From Gammaproteobacteria bacterium (GTDB lineage: Bacteria > Pseudomonadota > Gammaproteobacteria > GCA-001735895): a stretch of DNA of 10,757 nt. How positions within the stretch are numbered: position 1 is the stretch's first letter; each line of letters begins with the position of its first letter. The stretch is from assembly GCA_027293245.1 (NCBI GenBank), contig JAPUFZ010000076.1, forward strand, positions 1-10,757. Direction: 5' to 3'. Of the stretch, positions 1-6,427 are shown piece after piece. Below the pieces are notes generated by a model. The model did no database searches, was not told where the DNA came from, and saw nothing but the letters and a program-made list of their open reading frames with translations. The translations under genes and the position numbers were made by a program.

Positions 1-1193
1 CCTGCGCATCGAAAATACTGGATAATTTTATTGCGCCCTACGACGCAACCGTGATCGAAAAATTCAACCAGACAGGCGCCGTGATGCTGGGGAAAACCAA
101 TATGGATGAATTCGCTATGGGTTCTTCTAATGAAAATAGCTGCTATGGCCCGGTTGCCAACCCATGGGATTTCGAACGTGTTCCCGGTGGTTCTTCGGGC
201 GGCTCGGCCGCCGCGGTAGCGGCCAGGCTTGCGCCGGCAGCGACCGGAACCGATACCGGCGGCTCCATCAGACAGCCCGCGGCGCTTTGCGGCATCTCGG
301 GTATAAAACCTACCTACGGTCGAGTCTCGCGCTATGGCATGATCGCTTTCGCATCGAGCCTCGATCAAGCTGGCGCGTTGGCGCAAAGCGCGCAAGACTG
401 TGCCATTTTACTCCAGACCATGGCTGGTTTTGATGCGCGCGATTCCACCTCTATAGACACGCCAGTCCCTGACTATAGCGCGCACATCAATCAGGATATC
501 AAGGGCTTGAAAATCGGCCTGCCCGAGGAATACTTTGGCGAAGGTCTCGATGCCGATGTGGCCAGGGTGATTGGCACAGCGATCGAAGCATACCGCAAAC
601 TGGGTGCTGAAATCGTCGATATCAAACTGCCGAATTTGAAGCTGTCGATTCCGGTCTATTATGTCGTCGCATGCGCCGAATGTTCGTCCAACCTGTCCCG
701 TTTCGATGGCGTGCGTTTTGGTCATCGCTGTGCCGACCCGGTCGATCTTGAAGACCTGTACAAGCGCTCCCGTGGTGAGGGTTTTGGCGATGAAGTCAAG
801 CGACGCATCATGATAGGCACCTATGCCCTGTCCGCCGGTTATTACGATGCCTATTATCTGAAAGCCCAGCAACTCCGTCGGCTGATCAAACAGGACTACG
901 AAAAAGCCTTCGCCGAGGTTGATATTATTGCTTGCCCGGTGACGCCGGAAGTTGCGTTTAAACACGGCGACAAATCCGACGACCCGGTCAGTATGTATTT
1001 GCAGGATATCTATACCATTGCCCTCAACCTCGCCGGTTTACCCGGCATGTCGATTCCTGCAGGTTTTTCACAGGGCATGCCGGTCGGCCTGCAATTGATT
1101 GCCAACTACTTCGAAGAGTCACGTCTGCTTAATTTTGCGCATCAGTATCAGCAGGTAACAGACTGGCATTTACAAGTACCGGAGCTGAAGTAA
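1..1193 (+). CDS. gatA: Glutamyl-tRNA(Gln)/aspartyl-tRNA(Asn) amidotransferase subunit A, 5'-truncated
   Basis: GatA is the amidase subunit of the GatCAB complex. It releases ammonia from glutamine so that GatB can convert mischarged Glu-tRNA(Gln) or Asp-tRNA(Asn) into the correct amide form in the cytoplasm. The reading frame is open from base 3 (CASKILDNF then APYDAT), so the start lies upstream of the window; the GTG at 51 is internal. About 396 of the usual ~485 residues are visible. The amidase signature GGSSGGS is encoded at 186-206. The presumed cis-Ser codon is at 192-194 and the nucleophile Ser, in [10 protein letters not shown], at 264-266. They are 24 residues apart, as in the amidase-signature Ser-Ser-Lys triad. 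The catalytic Lys would be just upstream of the visible part. The stop overlaps the gatB start by one base (TAATG), which implies translational coupling. gatC is expected upstream but is not visible. Confidence 0.97.
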   Translation, partial: CASKILDNFIAPYDATVIEKFNQTGAVMLGKTNMDEFAMGSSNENSCYGPVANPWDFERVPGGSSGGSAAAVAARLAPAATGTDTGGSIRQPAALCGISGIKPTYGRVSRYGMIAFASSLDQAGALAQSAQDCAILLQTMAGFDARDSTSIDTPVPDYSAHINQDIKGLKIGLPEEYFGEGLDADVARVIGTAIEAYRKLGAEIVDIKLPNLKLSIPVYYVVACAECSSNLSRFDGVRFGHRCADPVDLEDLYKRSRGEGFGDEVKRRIMIGTYALSAGYYDAYYLKAQQLRRLIKQDYEKAFAEVDIIACPVTPEVAFKHGDKSDDPVSMYLQDIYTIALNLAGLPGMSIPAGFSQGMPVGLQLIANYFEESRLLNFAHQYQQVTDWHLQVPELK

Positions 1194-2638
1194 TGGCAAC
1201 CTGGGAAACAGTCATCGGTCTGGAAATTCATGTCCAGCTCGCCACCTCAAGCAAGATCTTCTCGGGTGCATCGACAGCATTCGGCGCGCAAGCCAATACC
1301 CAGGCCTGTGCGGTTGACCTCGGGTTTCCCGGAGTATTACCGGTACTCAATGCCGAAGCAGTCACTATGGCAGTTAAGTTCGGTGTTGCTATCAACGCCG
1401 AAATTACACGTAAATCGGTATTCGCACGTAAAAACTATTTTTATCCTGACCTGCCCAAGGGTTATCAGATCTCACAGTTTGAACTACCCATCGTCGGCAG
1501 GGGAAAGCTTAGCATCAGCCCTGAAGAAGGTGTTAGTAAGACCATTGGTATTACTCGCGCTCACCTCGAAGAAGATGCGGGTAAATCGCTGCACGAGGAA
1601 TTCCCCGAACAGACCGGAATCGATCTCAACCGCGCTGGCACGCCATTGCTGGAAATTGTATCCGAGCCAGATTTGCGCAGCGCCCGGGAAGCCGTGACCT
1701 ACGCGCGCAAGATACATAGCCTGGTGCGCTTTCTCGATATCTGCGACGGTAATATGCAGGAAGGTTCGTTTCGCTGCGATGCCAATGTTTCGATCCGACC
1801 GCTGGGGCAGGTAGAACTTGGCACGCGCACCGAATTGAAGAACATTAATTCATTTCGATTCCTCGAGCGTGCCATCAACTATGAAATTGAACGCCAGATA
1901 GACCTGGTTGAAGACGGCGGCCAGGTGACCCTGGAAACTCGCCTTTACGATGCCGATAAAAATGAAACACGGTCGATGCGCAGCAAGGAAGAGGCCAACG
2001 ACTATCGATATTTCCCCGACCCTGATCTTTTACCAGTCGAGATTACCGATGATGACATAGATCGCATCAGGCGCTCTTTGCCAGAGTTACCCGAGCAAAA
2101 ACATAACCGCTATATCGACAGGCTGGGTCTGTCTGACAACAACGCCGCACTATTGACCAGTGGTCGTGAGATCGCCGAATATTTTGAGCAGGCGCTATTG
2201 CCAGCTCCAGAGCTCGCCAACCAGCTTGCCAACTGGATCGTAGGTGGCCTTACCGGTGCCCTGTACCAGTCTGACCTCGACATTCAGGATTCGCCAGTCA
2301 CCCCCGGAATGCTGTCTGAACTATTGCAGCGTATTGCCGATAATACGATATCGGGTAAGATCGCCAAACAGGTGTTCGAGGCCATGTGGCGAGGCGAAGG
2401 CAGCGCCGATGAGATCATCGAGGCGCGCGGGTTGAAACAAATCACCGATAGTGGCGCAATTGAAAGCCTGATCGACGAGGTCATCGCTGCCAACCCGGAT
2501 CAGGTTGAACAGTTTCGCGCCGGCAAAGAGAAGGTACTTGGATTTTTCGTCGGCCAGATTATGAAACAATCAAAAGGCAAGGCGAATCCAGGACAGGTTA
2601 ATCAGAGGCTAAGAGACAAACTCAAGGGCGACTCGTAA
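1193..2638 (+). CDS. gatB: Glutamyl-tRNA(Gln)/aspartyl-tRNA(Asn) amidotransferase subunit B
   Basis: GatB is the kinase/transamidase subunit of GatCAB. It binds the mischarged tRNA, activates the Glu or Asp side chain with ATP, and transfers the ammonia delivered from GatA. At 481 residues it has full family length. It opens with the typical [12 protein letters not shown] stretch, has [12 protein letters not shown] at residues 84-95, and carries the GatB signature [13 protein letters not shown] at 144-156. The last ~150 residues form the helical YqeY-like tRNA-binding tail, ending in [12 protein letters not shown]. The ATG is shared with the gatA stop, so the start is well fixed although it has no strong Shine-Dalgarno sequence of its own. 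Presence of GatCAB implies that Gln-tRNA(Gln) and/or Asn-tRNA(Asn) is made indirectly in this organism. Nothing looks broken. Confidence 0.98.
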   Translation: MATWETVIGLEIHVQLATSSKIFSGASTAFGAQANTQACAVDLGFPGVLPVLNAEAVTMAVKFGVAINAEITRKSVFARKNYFYPDLPKGYQISQFELPIVGRGKLSISPEEGVSKTIGITRAHLEEDAGKSLHEEFPEQTGIDLNRAGTPLLEIVSEPDLRSAREAVTYARKIHSLVRFLDICDGNMQEGSFRCDANVSIRPLGQVELGTRTELKNINSFRFLERAINYEIERQIDLVEDGGQVTLETRLYDADKNETRSMRSKEEANDYRYFPDPDLLPVEITDDDIDRIRRSLPELPEQKHNRYIDRLGLSDNNAALLTSGREIAEYFEQALLPAPELANQLANWIVGGLTGALYQSDLDIQDSPVTPGMLSELLQRIADNTISGKIAKQVFEAMWRGEGSADEIIEARGLKQITDSGAIESLIDEVIAANPDQVEQFRAGKEKVLGFFVGQIMKQSKGKANPGQVNQRLRDKLKGDS

Positions 2639-2653
2639 AAAACCAAGATCTAG

Positions 2654-2986
2654 ATGTTAACGATTAAGCGTACCTGTACGAATAAAATCATAACTCGCGC
2701 GCTGATGCTCGAAGGCCAGCCATTGATCGCAATACTGCGTCCCGGCGCGGAAGACTGCGATCCCTGTGAGGATGAACACCAGTTGCTCGACCAGTTAGAG
2801 AAAAACCCGGAGTCCATCATTGTATACAACCAGCACCGGAAGGCGATCGAACTGGTCAATCAATTACAGCTTCCCGCGAAGCAGATTTATATTGAAATCA
2901 GACAGGACACCAAAGGGGTACTCGGCCTGCATGCCATACGCAGGATCGAAACCCGGCAACAAACCCTGGAGCTGAATTACCTGTAG
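2654..2986 (+). CDS. Unrecognised 110-residue protein downstream of gatB
   Basis: I do not recognise a family. The protein is soluble, with no signal peptide or membrane segment. It has a CDPCEDE stretch around residues 35-41, containing a CxxC pair that could bind a metal or be redox-active. This is followed by a helical, charged region and a strand-rich C-terminus ending in LELNYL. It starts 15 bases after gatB and is followed 21 bases later by the SDR gene on the same strand, so co-transcription with gatB is likely. No good Shine-Dalgarno sequence precedes the ATG at 2654; a later in-frame Met codon (residue 18) is possible but would remove a plausible N-terminal strand. Support for it being real is the tight gene packing and the lack of any competing gene on either strand. 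The role is unknown. Confidence 0.72.
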   Translation: MLTIKRTCTNKIITRALMLEGQPLIAILRPGAEDCDPCEDEHQLLDQLEKNPESIIVYNQHRKAIELVNQLQLPAKQIYIEIRQDTKGVLGLHAIRRIETRQQTLELNYL

Positions 2987-3007
2987 ATCAATCGCTATGG
3001 AGAAGCC

Positions 3008-3754
3008 ATGAACAAAGTACTGCTGATCACTGGCGCCAGCCGTGGCATCGGCGCCGAAACCGCGCGCCTGGCCGCGGCATCGGGTTACTCGGTTTGTATC
3101 AACTTCCATCATAGCGAAACTAAAGCGCAACAACTGCTCGAATCGATACAGTCCGCGGGGCATAAAGCTATTGCGATCAAAGCCGATATTTCTGACGAAT
3201 CCGAAGTCGGTCGACTTTTCACAACCGTCGATAGCAAGCTCGGGACTCTAAGCGCTCTGGTAAATAACGCGGGAATTCTCGAACGACAGTCCGATTTTGA
3301 AAATATTTCTCTGGCGCGCCTGCAGCGCGTGTTCCGAACCAACGTAGAGGGCAGTTTTTTATGTGCGCGTGAAGCGATTAAACGCATGTCGACAAAACAT
3401 GGCGGCGGCGGCGGATCAATCGTCAATTTATCATCGCGCGCGGCCGTGCTCGGTGCCGCACATGAGTATGTCGACTATGCCGCATCCAAGGGCGCCATCG
3501 ATTCCATGACCACGGGTCTCGCGCATGAACTGGGTGACCAGGGCATCCGTGTCAATGCAGTTAGACCGGGATTAATCTATACTGATATGCACGCCAGCGG
3601 TGGCGAGGCCGCTCGGGTCGACCGCCTTAAAGCAGGGGTACCCATGCAACGCGGGGGCCAGGCGATTGAAGTTGCCCAGGCTATTCTCTGGCTATTGTCA
3701 GACCAGGCTTCCTACACAACAGGGACCTTTATCGATGTATCGGGTGGGCGTTGA
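3008..3754 (+). CDS. Short-chain dehydrogenase/reductase, YgfF-like
   Basis: This is a classical SDR oxidoreductase of 248 residues, NAD(P)-dependent and cytosolic, with unknown substrate. The cofactor motif TGASRGIG spans residues 8-15 and NNAG spans 86-89. The catalytic set is Ser143, Tyr157 and Lys161 (YxxxK within DYAASKGA). The C-terminal half, including VRPGLIYTDMHASGGE, PMQRGGQA and EVAQAI, closely matches my memory of E. coli YgfF, a putative glucose/ribitol-dehydrogenase-type SDR. That is family knowledge, not a search result. GGAG at 2999-3002, five bases before the ATG, is a good Shine-Dalgarno site and fixes the start. A run of five glycines near residues 132-136 (a GGC repeat in the DNA) slightly lengthens the loop before the catalytic strand. 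It is probably the last gene of the gatAB transcript; the next gene converges on it 59 bases later. Confidence 0.93.
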   Translation: MNKVLLITGASRGIGAETARLAAASGYSVCINFHHSETKAQQLLESIQSAGHKAIAIKADISDESEVGRLFTTVDSKLGTLSALVNNAGILERQSDFENISLARLQRVFRTNVEGSFLCAREAIKRMSTKHGGGGGSIVNLSSRAAVLGAAHEYVDYAASKGAIDSMTTGLAHELGDQGIRVNAVRPGLIYTDMHASGGEAARVDRLKAGVPMQRGGQAIEVAQAILWLLSDQASYTTGTFIDVSGGR

Positions 3755-3813
3755 ATGCCATCCAGTCAAAATCCGACCAGGCCTCCGAGTTCAGTAACAC
3801 CACTGGCCTCATC

Positions 3814-5376
3814 TTAGAGCACCTCGTCCGAGATAAACTCGGCGAGATAGTGAGTCCAGCGCACCGGTACAGACTCGAATAACTCGGTCGAGGCAGCGAA
3901 ATCCGGAATGAATACTCGATTCAACAGGCGATTGACGGTTTCCGGATGCGAGGTGCCGAGGTTGATTTCCTGGTTGACCTGCAGGCTCAACTTATCAAAA
4001 TTAGCCGATCCCATGCATGCCCAACCATCATATACCGCAGCCTTAACATGCGTCATGCCAGGGTAAGAATATACCCGGATACCATTGCGCAGCATCCTGT
4101 TAATTGTCAACTGGTTGCTCAGATTCATCGTACCACTATCAGCACTAGAGGCAATGATTACACGTACATCAACACCTCGACGACGGGCTCGCACTAATTC
4201 GTAAAGCACGCTGTCATCGGAAAAATAGGCATTTTCTATATAGATATAATCCTGCGCCCGGCGAATAGCTTCCAGTTGCGTCCGATAAATCTGTGAATCG
4301 TAAGGACTGGTTGATAACACCCTGACAGGATAGCCTTCATCGGCAAGGTCAGCATCGATGCCGCGTAGATTGCGACTAAGCCAGGCAAGGTCGCCCATAA
4401 AACCGGACTTTTCCCAGGTTTTGTCAAATTCGAATTGTAACTGACTAACAATCGGTCCACTGACCTCCATCATCAGGTCGTGCCAATCGTAACGATACTC
4501 ACGGCCGATGTTCATGCCGCCGACGAAAGCCAGTTTCTGGTCAACAATGGTGGTTTTTACGTGATCACCCGTGAACCACGGATTACCTTGTTTACGTACC
4601 TGAACACTCGACCCCTTTTCCAGATAGCTGGTTATAGAACCAGGAAGTTCGAAGTCAACAGGCATTGTCTCGGAATCGAGACTGGTGGCAAATAGATCGC
4701 CCAGTCCATCCACCAATATCCGCACATCTACCTGCGCGGATTTCTTTTTCAGGATATCAGCAATTTGCACACCAACATCATCATTGTCATAAATGTAGGT
4801 CCGCATATCGATTGACTTTTCGGCGTTGGCGAAGGTTTCTATTAATCGGGGGAAGTATTCCGCCCCATCTACCAGAAACTGGATTGTTCCCAGAGATGAT
4901 TGAGTTCCAACGATCACGTCGAGGTCCTGTTCCCAAACTTCCAGATCCATAGCCGGGGTACTACTAAGGGCCGGGATTGGCTGCTTCTCCATCATGGGAA
5001 AACGGACTAGATTGATTGTGTTTCGTTTAAGAAATCCGCCCAAAGATTTAAACGTCAGTGAGGCAAGGGCATTGATGGTTGAAACCGGCCGAACGATTGG
5101 ATCGACTATCACCGACTCGGTTAGCAGAACTGCTCCACTCAACGCAGTAGCCATCGGACGTGATAGTTCGACAGGCTGCGCGGTATCCCTGGGCTTTTTG
5201 AATTCGTCATCTATTGTTGAGTCGACTCTAAACACCGGCTTATCCTGCACTTCTAACAAGGTTAGGGGTTCTACAGTTGGCGAAAAAGACCCGCAGCCAG
5301 TGATTAGGGTACTCAGCAACAGTATCCGGATGGTGATTAATCCTGATGATCTAAAGTTTATTATTTGCAGTGACAT
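3814..5376 (-). CDS. Lipoprotein with two phospholipase D (HKD) domains, cardiolipin-synthase-like
   Basis: This predicted phosphatidyltransferase/phospholipase D superfamily protein has 520 residues. The N-terminus is a lipoprotein signal: hydrophobic residues 12-27, then lipobox I-T-G-C with Cys28 as the lipidation site. Mature Gly29 and Ser30 (no Asp at +2) would favour outer-membrane sorting under the E. coli rule. Residues ~30-150 are not recognised. Two HKD motifs follow: H272-x-K274-x4-D279, followed by FVGGMNIG, and H443-x-K445-x4-D450, followed by MGSANFD. Both keep all catalytic residues, so the enzyme should be active. The FVGGMN and GSANFD signatures are those of cardiolipin synthases, closest in style to the ClsC/YmdC type, but phospholipase, toxin or nuclease roles are not excluded. 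The Shine-Dalgarno sequence GAGGAA lies about 6 bases before the ATG on the minus strand. Its promoter region carries the YTGTAAS array at 5424-5463. Confidence 0.9.
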   Translation of the reverse strand: MSLQIINFRSSGLITIRILLLSTLITGCGSFSPTVEPLTLLEVQDKPVFRVDSTIDDEFKKPRDTAQPVELSRPMATALSGAVLLTESVIVDPIVRPVSTINALASLTFKSLGGFLKRNTINLVRFPMMEKQPIPALSSTPAMDLEVWEQDLDVIVGTQSSLGTIQFLVDGAEYFPRLIETFANAEKSIDMRTYIYDNDDVGVQIADILKKKSAQVDVRILVDGLGDLFATSLDSETMPVDFELPGSITSYLEKGSSVQVRKQGNPWFTGDHVKTTIVDQKLAFVGGMNIGREYRYDWHDLMMEVSGPIVSQLQFEFDKTWEKSGFMGDLAWLSRNLRGIDADLADEGYPVRVLSTSPYDSQIYRTQLEAIRRAQDYIYIENAYFSDDSVLYELVRARRRGVDVRVIIASSADSGTMNLSNQLTINRMLRNGIRVYSYPGMTHVKAAVYDGWACMGSANFDKLSLQVNQEINLGTSHPETVNRLLNRVFIPDFAASTELFESVPVRWTHYLAEFISDEVL

Positions 5377-5406
5377 CGTAGTTCCTCGGACAGTGTCGAT
5401 GGCCGA

Positions 5407-5412
5407 ATACTA
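5407..5412 (-). promoter_or_regulatory. Candidate -10 element of the HKD lipoprotein gene
   Basis: Read on the minus strand this is TAGTAT, matching TATAAT at 4 of 6 positions. It lies exactly 11 bases downstream of the last YTGTAAS heptamer (5424-5430) and would give a leader of about 24 bases before the ATG at 5376. There is no recognisable -35; the repeat array lies where a -35 would be, as at activator-dependent promoters. The call rests mostly on this spacing, which the opposite promoter repeats exactly. Confidence 0.45.
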
Positions 5413-5423
5413 GACCTGTGATG

Positions 5424-5463
5424 CCTACAGTTACCTTACAGCCGGCTAACAACTTTGTTACAA
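5424..5463 (-). promoter_or_regulatory. Operator-like array of four 11-base-period heptamers facing the HKD lipoprotein gene
   Basis: On the minus strand four heptamers begin at 5463, 5452, 5441 and 5430: TTGTAAC, TTGTTAG, CTGTAAG and CTGTAGG. All start points are exactly 11 bases apart, one helical turn, so all copies lie on the same DNA face. Two copies match YTGTAAS perfectly and two have one mismatch. Tandem direct repeats at an 11-base period are how OmpR/PhoB-type and SARP winged-helix proteins bind as head-to-tail oligomers (established for the Pho box and for the ActII-ORF4/DnrI sites). The array ends 47 bases before the ATG of the lipoprotein gene. The bound protein is not shown by the sequence; the BTAD-type regulator at 6428-9661 is the local candidate. 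Confidence 0.7.
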
Positions 5464-5538
5464 AAACACCGCTTAACAGAAAAATATTTCTCCGACGATG
5501 GCTCATCCACCACCAAAATTCACCGCAGTTGGGACAAG

Positions 5539-5578
5539 CTGTAACTCAGTTGTAAGTCGCTTGTAAGTCAGTTGTAAC
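5539..5578 (+). promoter_or_regulatory. Operator-like array of four 11-base-period heptamers facing the unknown 209-residue gene
   Basis: Four heptamers begin at 5539, 5550, 5561 and 5572: CTGTAAC, TTGTAAG, TTGTAAG and TTGTAAC. All four match YTGTAAS exactly, with a strict 11-base period. The four intervening bases are also partly conserved (TCAG, TCGC, TCAG). It is oriented opposite to the array at 5424-5463, so each array points at its own gene. The arrangement resembles Pho-box and SARP operators, where an activator stacks head to tail next to the -10 and replaces the -35. The array is cleaner than its partner and would be predicted to bind more tightly. Confidence 0.75.
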
Positions 5579-5589
5579 GGCCTGCGCCT

Positions 5590-5595
5590 TAAGAT
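5590..5595 (+). promoter_or_regulatory. Candidate -10 element of the unknown 209-residue gene
   Basis: TAAGAT matches TATAAT at 4 of 6 positions and starts after an 11-base gap from the last heptamer (5572-5578), the same gap as on the opposite strand. Transcription would begin near 5602, leaving a leader of about 87 bases before the ATG at 5689. No separate -35 is seen. The match is modest by itself; the shared geometry is the main support. Confidence 0.45.
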
Positions 5596-5688
5596 CAGTA
5601 CTAACAAGTTGATCTGTATTGATGCTGGAAGACTCTAGAATTGCCTGCAATAGCAAAGTCATTCCAGCCGGGGCATTCGGGGGAAAGC

Positions 5689-6318
5689 ATGAAATATTCT
5701 AATAATACGATTACCAACTCAGCGAGATTACACAAACCTTTACCCACAATTGATTTCATTATTGCGGTCAACGGCTGTGCGAATACGCACAGTCTCGATA
5801 GCAGCCTGCTCCAGGGTAAAGCGCCAGAAGGTATCGTCTGGCCGGGCCAGGTGACTCGTGTATTAACACCTGCTGAAATAGACAGTGGTTTTAATGGTAA
5901 GGACCTTACTATTCCACCATTGCGGCAGGTTCTTCTGGAGCGTGGATACCAGCATGAACAAATAGACAGGCGAAAGGTGGCCATAGTGCTTTTTCAGGTT
6001 TATCAACACGGTCTGAACTCAAGATTCAATGCGATCTGGGACTGGGCATTTTCTGCAAAAAGACTGGCCGCTACAGACAATATCCGGGCTGAACAGTTTT
6101 CAACCAATACCGGTCTTAAACTAAACAAGATAGCCTACGACGACATGGGGAAAGATACCTGTCCCATCAGCGCAGGCGATCGTGGGTTTCTCGAAGTTGC
6201 CAGTTCAATCCTGTTACTGTCTGGCGCCAATACATCCTGTACCGCTAACATGTACTGTCCGGAATTGATTCATGCCGGGCGGCCAACCGCAGAATTTGGA
6301 AACACTACGATCAGTTAG
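5689..6318 (+). CDS. Unrecognised 209-residue protein under the heptamer array
   Basis: I do not recognise a family. From ATG 5689 the product has 209 residues and begins MKYSNNTITN. The start is chosen because GGGGGAAAG lies just upstream at good spacing. A TTG at 5641 in the same frame would add 16 residues and has a weaker, more distant GGAAG. Features seen: a short hydrophobic segment in the N-terminal part (DFIIAVNGCA), a proline-rich and charged middle, an aromatic region VYQHGLNSRFNAIWDWAF, and a C-terminal part with several cysteines (DTCPIS, SCTANMYCPELIH). There is no clear signal peptide or membrane helix. The cysteine and histidine spacing near the end could bind a metal, but this is not a known motif to me. 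It is downstream of a four-copy operator-like array and 109 bases upstream of the large regulator on the same strand, so it may be that regulator's target or partner. Being a real gene is likely but not proven. Confidence 0.68.
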   Translation: MKYSNNTITNSARLHKPLPTIDFIIAVNGCANTHSLDSSLLQGKAPEGIVWPGQVTRVLTPAEIDSGFNGKDLTIPPLRQVLLERGYQHEQIDRRKVAIVLFQVYQHGLNSRFNAIWDWAFSAKRLAATDNIRAEQFSTNTGLKLNKIAYDDMGKDTCPISAGDRGFLEVASSILLLSGANTSCTANMYCPELIHAGRPTAEFGNTTIS

Positions 6319-6427
6319 TGGCGAGTGTTGTATAAAGCTGGAGCGGCACAGGAGTGAAACTGTTGATTATTCGTCGTCAGTTTCTTGATTCGGGTTGAAT
6401 GATCCAGATTATCAAGTATGGTAAGTA

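Larger units (their letters stand above)
5377..5688. other. Divergent intergenic regulatory region
   Basis: This 312-base gap separates the divergent lipoprotein gene and the 209-residue unknown gene. It holds two outward-facing heptamer arrays (5424-5463 and 5539-5578) separated by 75 bases, and two -10-like hexamers. The stretch between the arrays is AT-rich near 5478-5491, with a weak AGAAA/TTTCT dyad, and otherwise shows nothing recognisable. From 5596 to 5688 lies a probable leader of the + strand gene. It contains a TTG (5641) in frame with that gene and a 26-codon open frame (5621-5701), neither of which I call as a gene start. I saw no tRNA, riboswitch or clear terminator here. Confidence 0.75.

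Noticed and set aside
408..965. 185-codon open frame on the minus strand inside gatA
   Set aside because: It lies wholly antisense to conserved GatA sequence, has no recognisable product, and is what codon bias produces in GC-balanced genes.
3779..3809. AGGCC...GGCCT inverted repeat between the convergent SDR and HKD genes as a bidirectional terminator
   Set aside because: Only a 5-base stem with a 21-base loop and no T-run on either side.
5478..5491. AGAAA/TTTCT dyad between the two arrays as an additional operator
   Set aside because: Short, AT-rich, with an asymmetric centre and not midway between the arrays; likely chance.
5641..5643. TTG start giving a 225-residue form of the unknown protein
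   Set aside because: ATG 5689 is in the same frame with a better-placed GGGGGAAAG; the TTG has only GGAAG about 10 bases upstream. It remains possible.
6319..6427. Further YTGTAAS copies or a clear promoter before the regulator gene (TTGTAT at 6328, CTGTTG at 6360, TATAAA at 6331)
   Set aside because: The heptamer-like sites are imperfect and not in 11-base phase, and the TATAAA has no matching -35.
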